NCBI RefSeq assembly: GCF_003049725.1
Contig: NZ_QAGM01000005.1
Span: 62,001-126,000, forward strand
Origin: Oceanimonas marisflavi
GTDB lineage: Bacteria; Pseudomonadota; Gammaproteobacteria; Enterobacterales; Aeromonadaceae
Direction of reading: 5' to 3'
DNA: 64,000 nucleotides
The first letter of the stretch is position 1; every line of letters starts with the position of its first letter. Made by a program: the position numbers and the translations under genes. Positions 26,891 to 35,680 of the stretch are shown in pieces. Below the pieces are notes generated by a model. It was not told the DNA's origin and did not search any database. It saw nothing but the letters and a program-made list of their open reading frames with translations.

Positions 26891-28933
26891 TCAGGCAGTG
26901 ATGCCCGAGTGTCGCAGCAGGGCATCAATGTTGGGCTCGCGGCCGCGGAACTGTTTGAACAGCTCCATCGGCTCTCTGGAGCCTCCCTGCTCGAGAATGG
27001 CATGCAGAAAATCACGACCGGTCCTGGCCGAGAACACGCCTTCTTCCTCAAACCGGGAAAAGGCATCGCTCGACAGCACTTCGGCCCACTTGTAGCTGTA
27101 GTAGCCCGCCGCATAGCCGCCGGCGAAAATGTGGGAAAAGCCGTGCTGAAAACGGTTAAAGGCGGGTGGCGTCAGCACCGCAACCTTGCTGCGCACTTCG
27201 TCGAGCACCGCCTGTACCCGGCCCGGCTCGGCACTGTTTTCATGCATGTGCAGGCGGAAGTCGAACAGGGCAAACTCCAGCTGACGCAGCATCATCAGCG
27301 CCGAGTGGTAGTTGCGGGCCGCCAGCATGCGCTCCAGCAGATCGGCGGGCAGCGGCTCACCGGTCTCGTAATGACCGGAAATAAAGGCCAGGGCCTCGGG
27401 CTGCCAGCACCAGTTTTCCAGGAACTGGCTGGGCAGCTCCACCGCATCCCAGGCCACGCCGTTGATGCCGGCCACACCGGCCACGTCCACCCTGGTGAGC
27501 ATATGGTGAATGCCGTGGCCGAACTCATGGAACAGGGTCAGCACCTCGTTATGGGTAAAGAGCGCCGGCTTGTCGCCCACCGGGCCGTTGAAGTTGCAGG
27601 TGAGGTAGGCCACCGGCTTTTGCAGGCTGCCGTCTTCCCGGTAGCGACGGCCGATGCAGTCGTCCATCCAGGCGCCGCCGCGCTTGTTGGCACGGGCATA
27701 GAGATCCAGATAAAAGCTGCCACGCAGCTCGCCGGACTCATCAAAAATGTCGAAAAAGCGCACATCCGGGTGCCATTCCTCCACCCCGAAGCGCTCCACC
27801 ACCTTGATGCCGAACAGCCGTTTTACGGTTTCAAACAGGCCATTCACCACCTTGTGCTCGGGAAAATAGGGCCGCAGCTCTTCGTCGGAAATGGTGTATT
27901 TGTGCTGCTTGAGTTTTTCACCGTAGTAGCTCAGATCCCAGGCGTTGAGCTCACTCACACCGAACTGCGTTTCGGCAAAGTCGCGCAACTCGGCCAGCTC
28001 GGCCTGGCCCTGGGGGTAACTGCGGTCGGCCAGCTGTTCCAGAAAATCGAGCACCTGCTGCTCGCTGTCCGCCATCTTGGTGGCCAGAGACACCTGGGCA
28101 TAGTTGTCAAAGCCCAGCAGGGTCGCCAGTTCCTGCCTGAGCGCCAGGGTTTCCTCCATGATGGCGGTGTTGTCAAACTCACCGGCATTGGGACCCTGCT
28201 CGGAAGCCCGGGTGGTAAAGGCGTAATACATTTCCTCACGCAGGGCGGCGTTGTCGGCATACATCATCACCGGCAGGTAAGACGGAATATCCAGGGTGAA
28301 CACCCAGCCGTCCAGCTCCCGGGCTTTGGCCTGAGCCTCGGCGGCGGCCAGCGCCGACTCGGGCAGGCCGGCCAGCTCGGCCTTGTCGGTCACCTGCTTG
28401 TGCCAGGCCTGGGTGGCGTCAAGCACCCGGTTGGCAAAGGTGGACGACAGCTCCGACAGCCGCGCCTGAATTTCACCGAAGCGGCGTTTCTGCTCGGCTT
28501 CCAGGGCGATGCCCGACAAGTGAAAGTCGCGCAGGGTATTGTTCACTTCCTTTTGCTGAGCCAGGCTCAGCTTTTTGAAATTGTCGCGCCCGGCCAGACT
28601 CTGGTAAGCCTCAAACAGACCCTGATGTTGACCCATCCAGGTATGATATTCCGACAGCAGCGGCAGACAGGACTCATAGGCCTGACGCAGCTCCTCGCTG
28701 TTCATCACGCTGTTGAGATGGCTCACCGGCGACCAGATGCGGCTGAGGTGATCGTTCACTTCTTCCAGCGGCGCCACCAGATTGTCCCAGGTAAATTCCT
28801 CATCCCGGGCCAGCACGGTTTCCACCCGCTTTTTGCAATCCGCAATGGCGTGCTCCACGGCCGGTTTTACGTGTTCCGGCTTGATTCGGCTGAACGGCGG
28901 CAGGCCGTCCATGGTGAGAAGCGGATTCGTCAT
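26891..28933 (-). CDS. prlC: Oligopeptidase A
   Basis: A 680-residue M3-family metallopeptidase (E. coli OpdA 680). The zinc site HEFGHGIHH lies near residue 470, with the downstream glutamate in the expected region. It degrades short peptides, including signal peptide fragments, in the cytoplasm. The N-terminus MTNPLLTMDGLPPFSRIKPEHV is canonical. A sigma-32-like promoter lies about 70-90 bases upstream, in keeping with heat-shock control known for opdA in enteric bacteria. Confidence 0.96.
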   Translation of the reverse strand: MTNPLLTMDGLPPFSRIKPEHVKPAVEHAIADCKKRVETVLARDEEFTWDNLVAPLEEVNDHLSRIWSPVSHLNSVMNSEELRQAYESCLPLLSEYHTWMGQHQGLFEAYQSLAGRDNFKKLSLAQQKEVNNTLRDFHLSGIALEAEQKRRFGEIQARLSELSSTFANRVLDATQAWHKQVTDKAELAGLPESALAAAEAQAKARELDGWVFTLDIPSYLPVMMYADNAALREEMYYAFTTRASEQGPNAGEFDNTAIMEETLALRQELATLLGFDNYAQVSLATKMADSEQQVLDFLEQLADRSYPQGQAELAELRDFAETQFGVSELNAWDLSYYGEKLKQHKYTISDEELRPYFPEHKVVNGLFETVKRLFGIKVVERFGVEEWHPDVRFFDIFDESGELRGSFYLDLYARANKRGGAWMDDCIGRRYREDGSLQKPVAYLTCNFNGPVGDKPALFTHNEVLTLFHEFGHGIHHMLTRVDVAGVAGINGVAWDAVELPSQFLENWCWQPEALAFISGHYETGEPLPADLLERMLAARNYHSALMMLRQLEFALFDFRLHMHENSAEPGRVQAVLDEVRSKVAVLTPPAFNRFQHGFSHIFAGGYAAGYYSYKWAEVLSSDAFSRFEEEGVFSARTGRDFLHAILEQGGSREPMELFKQFRGREPNIDALLRHSGITA

Positions 28934-28997
28934 GGTCCTTTACCTCTTGTTGTTTTGGCCGTCGTGCTGCCGCAGGCAGCCGAGGGAATACCCCCTA

Positions 28998-29026
28998 ACA
29001 TGGTGATAATGACGATAATGTTCAAG
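28998..29026 (-). promoter_or_regulatory. Candidate sigma-32 promoter for prlC
   Basis: On the minus strand CTTGAAC is followed after 14 bases by CACCATGT, one mismatch from the heat-shock consensus CTTGAAA-N13-15-CCCCATNT. Confidence 0.65.
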
Positions 29027-29150
29027 CCTTTACTGCTCTCCTTCAGCACTTGACCGGCGAACTGATGATTTGTTGACCACACGCACAGCACACACTTGAG
29101 GTACAATCGGCCCACGGCTTTGAATGAACCTTCATCCACGGAGCAAACTT

Positions 29151-30503
29151 ATGGCACAGCATTTCGACTATATCGCCATTGGCGGCGGCAGCGGCGGCAT
29201 CGCCTCCGCCAACCGGGCGGCCATGTACGGCAAAAAAGTAGCCCTGATCGAGGCCAAGGATCTGGGCGGCACCTGCGTCAACGTGGGCTGCGTACCCAAG
29301 AAGGTGATGTGGCACGGCGCCCAGGTGGCCGAGGCCATCAAGCTCTATGCCGCCGACTACGGTTTCGATGTGGATCTCAAGGGGCACGACTGGGGCACCC
29401 TGGTGGAAAGCCGTCAGGCCTACATTGGCTGCATTCATCAGTCCTACGATCGGGTGCTGGGCAACAACAAGGTCACGGTGATCAAGGGCTTTGCCCGCTT
29501 CCAGAACGCCAACACAGTGGAAGTGAACGGTGAACAATACACCGCCGACCATATTCTGATCGCCACCGGCGGCGAGCCCATTATTCCGGACATTCCCGGC
29601 GCCGAGCACGGCATCGACTCCAACGGCTTCTTTGAACTGACCGCCCAGCCAAAGCGGGTGGCGGTGGTGGGCGCCGGCTACATTGCCGTGGAGCTGGCCG
29701 GGGTGCTGCACAGCCTGGGCTCAGAGACCCACCTGCTGGTGCGCAAGCACGCGCCCCTGCGCAACTTTGACCCCCTGCTCACCGACACCCTGGTGGAGGT
29801 GATGGCCGCCGACGGCCCCACCCTGCACACTCACTCCGTGCCTCAAAGCGTGGAAAAGCACGCCGACGGCAGCCTGACCCTGACGCTGGAAAACGGCGAG
29901 TCGCTGACCGTGGACTGCCTGATCTGGGCCATTGGACGCCGCCCGCTTACCGGCAACCTCAATCTGGAAAGCGCCGGTGTCGAGCTGGACGCCAAGGGCT
30001 ACATCAAGGTCGATGAGTATCAGAACACCTCGGCCAAGGGCGTGTATGCCGTGGGCGACAACATCGGCTACGTGGAGCTGACCCCGGTAGCGGTCAAGGC
30101 CGGACGCCAGCTCTCCGAGCGGCTGTTCAACAACAAGCCCGACGCCAAAATGGACTATGAGCTGGTGCCCACTGTGGTGTTCAGCCATCCACCCATCGGC
30201 ACCATGGGCCTGACCGAGCCGGAAGCCAAAGCACGCTTTGGCGACGACAACGTCAAGGTGTACACCTCCTCCTTTACCGCCATGTACACCGCCGTGACTC
30301 AACACCGCCAGCCCTGCAAAATGAAGCTGGTGTGCGCCGGCGAGGATGAAAAGGTGGTGGGCATTCACGGTATCGGCTTTGGCATGGACGAGATCCTGCA
30401 GGGCTTTGCGGTGGCGGTGAAGATGGGCGCCACCAAGGCCGACTTCGACGCCTGCGTGGCCATACATCCGACCGCGGCGGAAGAATTCGTTACCATGCGG
30501 TAA
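29151..30503 (+). CDS. gor: Glutathione-disulfide reductase
   Basis: A 450-residue flavoenzyme (E. coli Gor 450). It has FAD motif [14 protein letters not shown], redox disulfide C42-C47 ([13 protein letters not shown]), NADPH Rossmann motif [15 protein letters not shown] and the C-terminal catalytic [12 protein letters not shown]. It uses NADPH to reduce glutathione disulfide. The ATG at 29151 has CGGAG 7 bases upstream. gor lies beside prlC as in E. coli, without the intervening rlmJ. Confidence 0.97.
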   Translation: MAQHFDYIAIGGGSGGIASANRAAMYGKKVALIEAKDLGGTCVNVGCVPKKVMWHGAQVAEAIKLYAADYGFDVDLKGHDWGTLVESRQAYIGCIHQSYDRVLGNNKVTVIKGFARFQNANTVEVNGEQYTADHILIATGGEPIIPDIPGAEHGIDSNGFFELTAQPKRVAVVGAGYIAVELAGVLHSLGSETHLLVRKHAPLRNFDPLLTDTLVEVMAADGPTLHTHSVPQSVEKHADGSLTLTLENGESLTVDCLIWAIGRRPLTGNLNLESAGVELDAKGYIKVDEYQNTSAKGVYAVGDNIGYVELTPVAVKAGRQLSERLFNNKPDAKMDYELVPTVVFSHPPIGTMGLTEPEAKARFGDDNVKVYTSSFTAMYTAVTQHRQPCKMKLVCAGEDEKVVGIHGIGFGMDEILQGFAVAVKMGATKADFDACVAIHPTAAEEFVTMR

Positions 30504-30520
30504 TCCACTGTTATATATGA

Positions 30521-30551
30521 AAAAAGGCCGGGATCATGCTCGGCCTTTTTC
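30521..30551 (+). terminator. Rho-independent terminator after gor
   Basis: AAAAAGGCCG pairs with CGGCCTTTTT around a 10-base loop, 17 bases after the gor stop. Confidence 0.92.
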
Positions 30552-30628
30552 GTTTCTGAGCGCCGTCCACATTCATTCCATGACCTATACTTCAAGGGAC
30601 GTTAAGTATTCGGCCTGGAGGATCGATT

Positions 30629-31084
30629 ATGCCGGCGCAACGATTGCAGCAGTATCTGGATCAACAGGGGGTTAAATACCGGGTTATCAGCCACTCGCCG
30701 GCATTTACCGCCCAGGAGGTCGCGGAGGCCGCCCACATACCGGGCAGAATAATGGCCAAGGTGGTGATTGTGACCCTGGATGGACGAATGGCCATGGTGG
30801 TGGTGCCCGCTCCCAGGATTATCCATCCTCGCAACCTGGCCCGCTCCCTGGCGGTAGAGCAAGCCACCTTGCTGCATGAAAACGACTTTCGGGAGCAGTT
30901 TCCCGACTGCGAAGTGGGTGCCCTGCCTCCCTTTGGCAACCTGTATGACATGCCGGTGTATATCGACAGCGAGCTCGCCCGGCAGGAGGAGATCGTCTTC
31001 AGTGCCGGCAGTTACCGCGAGCTGTTCAGCCTGCCCATGAAAGACTATCTGAGGCTGGTCCGGCCCCGGGAGATTAGCCCCTGA
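30629..31084 (+). CDS. YbaK/EbsC-family aminoacyl-tRNA deacylase-like protein
   Basis: A 151-residue protein with the YbaK/ProX editing-domain pattern (QGVKYRVISHSPAFTAQEVAEAAHIPGRIMAKVVIV..., conserved lysine near residue 44, GALPPFGNLYDMPVYID). Such proteins hydrolyse mischarged tRNAs in trans, but the preferred amino acid cannot be told. A strong GGAGG lies 6-8 bases upstream. It lies between gor and phaR, on the same strand. Confidence 0.87.
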   Translation: MPAQRLQQYLDQQGVKYRVISHSPAFTAQEVAEAAHIPGRIMAKVVIVTLDGRMAMVVVPAPRIIHPRNLARSLAVEQATLLHENDFREQFPDCEVGALPPFGNLYDMPVYIDSELARQEEIVFSAGSYRELFSLPMKDYLRLVRPREISP

Positions 31085-31184
31085 ACCTTGCCGCCGGCTA
31101 AGGGCCTGTGTACACCGATATTCCCAATGGCGGCCGAAAGCTCGCGTCCGCGGGCCAAATTGAGCGGCCTGCGCGATTGGGATA

Positions 31185-31216
31185 CACTGGCCGTTATTCT
31201 TTTTTCAGGGCCAGTG
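31185..31216 (+). promoter_or_regulatory. Hairpin covering the phaR ribosome-binding region
   Basis: CACTGGCC (31185-31192) pairs perfectly with GGCCAGTG (31209-31216) around a T-rich 16-base loop, 4 bases upstream of the phaR ATG. The 3' arm and loop edge include the only purine-rich stretch (CAGGG) that could act as ribosome site. Confidence 0.5.
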
Positions 31217-31220
31217 CCGC

Positions 31221-31745
31221 ATGTCAAAATCCCAGGACAGTATTCGCACCATCAAGAAATACCCCAACCGCCGCCTGTATGACAGCCACACCAGCAGCCA
31301 CGTGACCCTGGCCGACATTCGCCGGCTGGTGCAGGAAGAAGAGCCCTTTCAGGTGGTGGACGCCAAAACCGGCGAAGACATTACCCGCAGTATTCTGCTG
31401 CAGATCATTCAGGAAGCGGAAAGCGGCGGCGACCCCATTTTCTCCAGTGACATGCTGAAAAACATCATTCGTTTTTACGGCCCCTATCAGGGCGTGCTGG
31501 GCAGCTACCTGGACGAAAGCATTCAGTCCATGATTGAAGTACAGGCCCAGGCCGGGATGCAGTCCACCAAGGCCTGGAGCGAGTTTATGCAGGGCCAGGT
31601 GCCCATGATGCAGGAAATGATGCGCCAGTACGTGGAGCAGTCCCGCCAGCTTTACCTCAATACCCAGAACATGTTTGGCCTGTTCGGCGGCCTGGGCGGC
31701 AGCCCGGAGCAAAACGACAAGGACAAAAAAGACGGCGAAGAGTAA
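31221..31745 (+). CDS. phaR: Polyhydroxyalkanoate synthesis repressor PhaR
   Basis: A 174-residue protein with the PhaR N-terminal DNA-binding domain (TIKKYPNRRLYDSHTSSHVTLADIRRLV, residues 10-37) and the PHB accumulation regulatory region (IIRFYGPYQGVLGSYLDESIQSM). PhaR represses phasin genes and is released when it binds PHA polymer. The phasin gene 1.4 kb downstream carries a candidate operator. The start at 31221 lies just after a hairpin. Confidence 0.93.
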   Translation: MSKSQDSIRTIKKYPNRRLYDSHTSSHVTLADIRRLVQEEEPFQVVDAKTGEDITRSILLQIIQEAESGGDPIFSSDMLKNIIRFYGPYQGVLGSYLDESIQSMIEVQAQAGMQSTKAWSEFMQGQVPMMQEMMRQYVEQSRQLYLNTQNMFGLFGGLGGSPEQNDKDKKDGEE

Positions 31746-31783
31746 CTCCCCGCCGTCCGTTGGAGCGCAGGCTGCCAGATTAG

Positions 31784-31866
31784 GTAGGTTGGAATGAGCA
31801 CCGCGAATTCCAACATTCCGCAGCCGGCCTGATGTTGCGATTCGCTTCGCTCATCAGCAACCTACG
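31784..31866. repeat. Inverted intergenic repeat (family B, copy 1)
   Basis: It begins TAGGTTGGAATGAGC and ends GCTCATCAGCAACCTA, with internal CGCGAATTCCAACAT. A second copy of this element lies at 41539-41624. It fills most of the gap between phaR and slyD. Confidence 0.75.
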
Positions 31867-31902
31867 CCATGCTACCGCGATAAACCGGTGCGGCGCACTC
31901 AC

Positions 31903-32385
31903 TCAGTGCTGGTGGCCGCCTTCGCCGTGGGCATGGCCGTGCTCCAGCTCTTCCCCGGTGGCGGCCCGCACAGATACCACTTCCAGATCAAAGGTCAGGG
32001 TGCGGCCGGCCAGCAGGTGGTTGAGATCCACATCGGCCATAAAGCGGCCTACCTTGACCACCACCACCTGGCGCGGACCGTTTTCGGTGTGCACCATGGC
32101 CACCATGCCCGGCTCCCAGCGCTTGGCACCCTGCAGGTGACGAATGGACACCCGCTGGATCAGGCTTTCGTCCCGCTCGCCATAGGCATCGGCCGGTGCC
32201 AGGGTCACGCTGAAGCTGTCGCCTTCATTTTTGCCGTCCAGCGCCTTTTCCAGCCCTTCCAGCATGTTGTCATGGCCGTGCAGATAGGCCAGCGGGGCTT
32301 TGCCCTCGTTGGTATCCATCACCTCACCCTGCTCGTCTTTCAGGGTGTAATTAAACTGCACCACGGTATCGTTTGCGATCTGCAT
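31903..32385 (-). CDS. slyD: FKBP-type peptidyl-prolyl isomerase, SlyD-like
   Basis: A 160-residue FKBP-type isomerase with inserted-flap architecture (VVQFNYTLKDEQGEVMDT..., YLHGHDNMLEGLEKAL, FMADVDLNHLLAGRTLTFDLEVVSVR). The tail is rich in histidine (HGHAHGEGGHQH), a shorter version of the SlyD metal-binding tail that binds nickel. It catalyses proline isomerisation and acts as a chaperone in the cytoplasm. It is the closer match to SlyD than to FkpB because of the tail. Confidence 0.88.
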   Translation of the reverse strand: MQIANDTVVQFNYTLKDEQGEVMDTNEGKAPLAYLHGHDNMLEGLEKALDGKNEGDSFSVTLAPADAYGERDESLIQRVSIRHLQGAKRWEPGMVAMVHTENGPRQVVVVKVGRFMADVDLNHLLAGRTLTFDLEVVSVRAATGEELEHGHAHGEGGHQH

Positions 32386-32452
32386 TGCTTGTCCTGTTGG
32401 TAAATTAAAACCGCCTCATGATACCAGATGCGGCTACAGGCCCATAAAACAG

Positions 32453-32480
32453 AAAAAAACGGCAGGGTTGCCCCTGCCGT
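32453..32480 (-). terminator. Rho-independent terminator after the phasin gene
   Basis: On the minus strand a 9-bp stem (ACGGCAGGG/CCCTGCCGT on the plus strand) is followed by seven T. It lies 37 bases beyond the phasin stop. Confidence 0.9.
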
Positions 32481-32516
32481 CCAAACGAGATAACAGCGTC
32501 GTTATTGGTATTGGTC

Positions 32517-33152
32517 TCAGTTTGCCTTGGCAGCACCGCGGCCGTTCTTGGCGGCGGTGTTATTGGCAGCAGCGGCGGTCACGGCGCTGATGCCCTTTTC
32601 GGTGGCTTCGGCTACCTGACGGGCGGCCTTTTCGGACTGTTCGGCGGCCTGCTTGAGTACCTTGTCGGCGATATCGGCGGCATCCTTGGCGGCCTTCTGA
32701 GCGCCTTCACGGGCCTCGTTGGCCTGGCTCACCGCCTGCTTGATGGCGCTCACGGCAGTCTCGGAGCCGGCCGGGGCGTGGGCGGCAAACTGCTCTACCC
32801 ACTCATCCACCTGCTTGCTGCCGGCGGCCCACTGCTGCTCGCCGTAGTTGCCGAGCTGCTGCTGGGCATCGGCCAGCAGGGCAAACACTTCACGGTTGAA
32901 ACCCAGCTGGCGCTCCAGCAGGGCGCTCGGGCCGAAGGCAGCATGGTTCAGCTCGGCCAGGCTCTTGGCATCGCGCACCGCCAGCAGCTTGCCGGCGTAA
33001 TCGAACTGAGCAGTACTGAGGTCAGTCAGTGCTTTCAGCTGCAGCTGTCCCAGCTTTTCAACGCTGGTCAGCAGGTTGGTACCCAGGCTCTGAGCCAGGG
33101 CCAGGTTGTCTTGTTGTGCTTTCTGCAGTTTTGCAATATCAAACCATGACAT
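32517..33152 (-). CDS. phaP: Phasin family protein
   Basis: A 211-residue protein of amphipathic helices (MSWFDIAKLQKAQQDNLALAQSLG..., alanine- and lysine-rich tail ATEKGISAVTAAAANNTAAKNGRGAAKAN). This pattern is typical of phasins, which coat polyhydroxyalkanoate granules. The Ala/Lys tail recalls PhaF-like DNA-binding tails but is short. The start at 33152 gives the family N-terminus; the frame runs 18 codons further upstream. phaR nearby is the expected regulator; no PHA synthase is in the window. Confidence 0.88.
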   Translation of the reverse strand: MSWFDIAKLQKAQQDNLALAQSLGTNLLTSVEKLGQLQLKALTDLSTAQFDYAGKLLAVRDAKSLAELNHAAFGPSALLERQLGFNREVFALLADAQQQLGNYGEQQWAAGSKQVDEWVEQFAAHAPAGSETAVSAIKQAVSQANEAREGAQKAAKDAADIADKVLKQAAEQSEKAARQVAEATEKGISAVTAAAANNTAAKNGRGAAKAN

Positions 33153-33248
33153 GGTTGGCGTCTCCTGATTAGTGGGAATGGGGCCCGTGGCCCGGCACGC
33201 CGGCAAACCCCTTTACCTCTTGACCGGATTTGGCGCGCAGAAACAATA

Positions 33249-33295
33249 TTGCACTGCACAAAAACTTTTTCAAGGAATTTTTTTGTGCGGTGCAA
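33249..33295. promoter_or_regulatory. Candidate PhaR operator upstream of phaP
   Basis: Arms TTGCACTGCACAAAAA (33249-33264) and the inverse of TTGCACCGCACAAAAA (33280-33295) differ at one base and are separated by 15 bases. Each arm contains repeated TGCAC/GCAC units. It lies about 100 bases upstream of the phasin start. Confidence 0.6.
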
Positions 33296-33664
33296 AACAG
33301 AATATGCCGTCTATCCTTTAACCATCTTCCCTGACCATAAGGTATGACCTTATTACCAGCTGGGTCCGCACTCTCTACTCATGCGTTGCGCTGCAGCATA
33401 GTCGGTACTTTGTTCTTTAAAAGTGAATACAATATGACTGCAAAGTTGTACTATACTTCGCGAACTGGCGTTGCCTTTGTTACGCATTTATGGATTGCAG
33501 ACAATAAGGTGAAACCGTCTTTATATAGAGAGGAAACCCGTTCCAAAATTTAACTGTTAAGTTCATCAGCCCGCAAACAGGCTGAGAGCTGCATTTATAT
33601 GCCCTTAAAAACAACACCTTGCCCACCATTACAGGCAAAGGTGCCCGCACGCCTTACCAGCCCA

Positions 33665-33692
33665 CATTTCCACATTATAAAAATCATTTCCA
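33665..33692 (+). promoter_or_regulatory. Two direct CATTTCCA half-sites upstream of gcl
   Basis: CATTTCCA occurs at 33665-33672 and 33685-33692, exactly 20 bases apart, just upstream of the predicted -35 of gcl. ATTTCCA resembles the half-site of IclR-family operators. Confidence 0.4.
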
Positions 33693-33699
33693 AAACTTG

Positions 33700-33727
33700 T
33701 TGATCGTCACATTTTTTTTCGTATCAT
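33700..33727 (+). promoter_or_regulatory. Predicted gcl promoter
   Basis: TTGATC (33700-33705), 16-base spacer, TATCAT (33722-33727). This is the best sigma-70-like pair in the gap. Confidence 0.5.
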
Positions 33728-33843
33728 CAGAGTATGGGTTGCGTAGATGTTAAGGGTCCTCACCAGACCATGTCTGCGCACCGCTGTATTTATGCGTACA
33801 ACAACACGGTGCCGAGAGCACCTCAGATGAATGGATACACATC

Positions 33844-35619
33844 ATGGCTAAAATGAAAGCAATCGAAGCGGCCGCCAAAATCCTGGAGCTGGAAGGTGTC
33901 AATAAAGCCTTTGGCGTTCCCGGTGCCGCCATCAACCCCTTCTACGCCGCTCTGAAGGGTCTCGGCTCCATCGACCACGTACTGGCCCGTCACGTTGAAG
34001 GCGCCTCTCACATGGCCGAAGGCTACACCCGTGCCAATCCGGGCAACATCGGTGTATGTATCGGTACCTCCGGCCCGGCCGGCACCGACATGATCACCGG
34101 TCTGTACTCTGCTTCTGCCGACTCCATTCCGATCCTGTGCATCACCGGTCAGGCCCCCCGTGCCCGCATGCACAAGGAAGACTTCCAGGCCGTGGACATC
34201 GAGTCCATCGCCAAGCCCGTTGCCAAGTGGGCCGTGACCGTACTGGAGCCGGGTCAGGTTCCCGGTGTATTCCAGCAGGCGTTCCACATCATGCGCTCCG
34301 GCCGTCCCGGCCCCGTGCTGATCGACCTGCCCTTCGACGTGCAGATGGCCGAGATCGAATTCGATCCGGAAGCCTACCAGCCGATGACTCCCTACAAGCC
34401 GGCTGCGACCCGCATTCAGGTTGAAAAAGCCCTGACCATGCTGAACGACGCCGACAAGCCGCTGCTGGTTTCCGGTGGTGGTGTTATCAACGCCGACGCC
34501 GCCGATCTGCTGACCGAGTTCGCCGAAGTGCTGAACGTGCCGGTTATTCCGACCCTGATGGGCTGGGGCACCATTCCGGACGACCACGGCCTGATGGCCG
34601 GTATGTGTGGTCTGCAGACCTCTCACCGCTACGGTAACGCCAACCTGCTGGCTTCCGACTTCGTACTGGGTGTAGGTAACCGCTGGGCCAACCGTCACAC
34701 CGGTTCCGTAGAGGTTTACACCAAGGGTCGTAAATTCGTTCACGTTGACATCGAACCCACTCAGATCGGCCGCGTATTTGGTCCGGATCTGGGCATCGTG
34801 TCCGACGCCAAGGCCGCTCTGGAGCTGTTCGTTGAAGTCGCCAAAGAGTGGAAAGCTGCCGGCAAACTGAAAGACCGCAGCGCCTGGGTTGCCGAGTGTC
34901 AGGAGCGCAAGCGCACCCTGCAGCGCAAGACCCACTTCGACAACACCCCGGTGAAGCCGCAGCGTGTATACGAAGAAATGAACAAGGCCTTCGGCCGCGA
35001 CACCACCTATGTGTCCACCATCGGTCTGTCCCAGATCGCCGCTGCCCAGTTCCTGCACGTGTACAAGGCGCGCAACTGGATCAACTGTGGTCAGGCCGGT
35101 CCTCTGGGCTGGACCATTCCGGCCGCCCTGGGTGTGTGCGCCGCCGAGCCGGGCCGCAACGTGGTTGCCCTGTCCGGTGACTATGACTTCCAGTTCATGA
35201 TCGAAGAACTGGCGGTAGGTGCTCAGTTCAAGCTGCCCTACATCCACGTACTGGTGAACAACTCCTACCTGGGTCTGATCCGTCAGTCTCAGCGCGGCTT
35301 CGACATGGACTACTGCGTACAGCTGTCCTTTGAAAACATCAACGCGCCGGAGCTGGGCGAGTACGGTGTTGACCACAAGGCCGTGGTTGAAGGTCTGGGC
35401 TGTAAGGCCATTCGCGTATTCAAGCCGGAAGACATCGCTCCCGCCTTTGAAGAAGCCAAGAAGCTGATGGCCGAGTTCTCCGTGCCGGTAGTGGTAGAAG
35501 TCATTCTGGAGCGCGTAACCAACATCTCCATGGGTGTTGAAATCGACGCCGTCAACGAGTTCGAAGAGCTGGCCGAGAAGGGTGAAGACGCCCCCACCGC
35601 CATCTCTCTGCTGGACTGA
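33844..35619 (+). CDS. gcl: Glyoxylate carboligase
   Basis: A 591-residue thiamine-diphosphate enzyme (E. coli Gcl 593) that condenses two glyoxylates to tartronate semialdehyde plus CO2. The diagnostic [13 protein letters not shown] is present with Val51 in place of the usual catalytic glutamate, a hallmark of true Gcl. The ThDP motif [18 protein letters not shown] and the FAD-binding middle domain are intact. Codon choice is biased (GGT, CGT, GTA) compared with neighbours, suggesting high expression. It is first in the gcl-hyi-glxR-glycerate kinase operon. Confidence 0.98.
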   Translation: MAKMKAIEAAAKILELEGVNKAFGVPGAAINPFYAALKGLGSIDHVLARHVEGASHMAEGYTRANPGNIGVCIGTSGPAGTDMITGLYSASADSIPILCITGQAPRARMHKEDFQAVDIESIAKPVAKWAVTVLEPGQVPGVFQQAFHIMRSGRPGPVLIDLPFDVQMAEIEFDPEAYQPMTPYKPAATRIQVEKALTMLNDADKPLLVSGGGVINADAADLLTEFAEVLNVPVIPTLMGWGTIPDDHGLMAGMCGLQTSHRYGNANLLASDFVLGVGNRWANRHTGSVEVYTKGRKFVHVDIEPTQIGRVFGPDLGIVSDAKAALELFVEVAKEWKAAGKLKDRSAWVAECQERKRTLQRKTHFDNTPVKPQRVYEEMNKAFGRDTTYVSTIGLSQIAAAQFLHVYKARNWINCGQAGPLGWTIPAALGVCAAEPGRNVVALSGDYDFQFMIEELAVGAQFKLPYIHVLVNNSYLGLIRQSQRGFDMDYCVQLSFENINAPELGEYGVDHKAVVEGLGCKAIRVFKPEDIAPAFEEAKKLMAEFSVPVVVEVILERVTNISMGVEIDAVNEFEELAEKGEDAPTAISLLD

Positions 35620-35624
35620 CAGTG

Positions 35625-35644
35625 ATGGGGCCTGCGGGCCCCAT
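35625..35644 (+). promoter_or_regulatory. Intercistronic hairpin between gcl and hyi
   Basis: ATGGGGCC/GGCCCCAT forms an 8-bp stem with a 4-base loop and no T-tract. It may stabilise the upstream mRNA or set relative expression. Confidence 0.5.
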
Positions 35645-35680
35645 GCTGACGTTGCCCCCAACTGAACAAAGGACATCGCA

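Larger units (their letters stand above)
33153..33843. other. AT-rich regulatory region between phaP and gcl
   Basis: This 691-base gap is clearly richer in A+T than the rest of the window. It holds the phasin promoter region with an inverted repeat (33249-33295) and, at the right, a promoter and repeated IclR-like half-sites before gcl. A 69-codon frame at 33344 lacks a ribosome site and any family resemblance. A long gcl leader of about 110 bases is predicted from the promoter position. Confidence 0.6.

Noticed and set aside
26909-29053. A 714-codon plus-strand frame across prlC
   Set aside because: It mirrors the oligopeptidase A gene, has no ribosome site and has a histidine/glycine/glutamine-rich composition typical of antisense translation.
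33344-33553. A 69-codon plus-strand frame in the AT-rich gap before gcl
   Set aside because: No ribosome site, no family resemblance, and it ends well before the predicted gcl promoter. Regulatory DNA is a better explanation.
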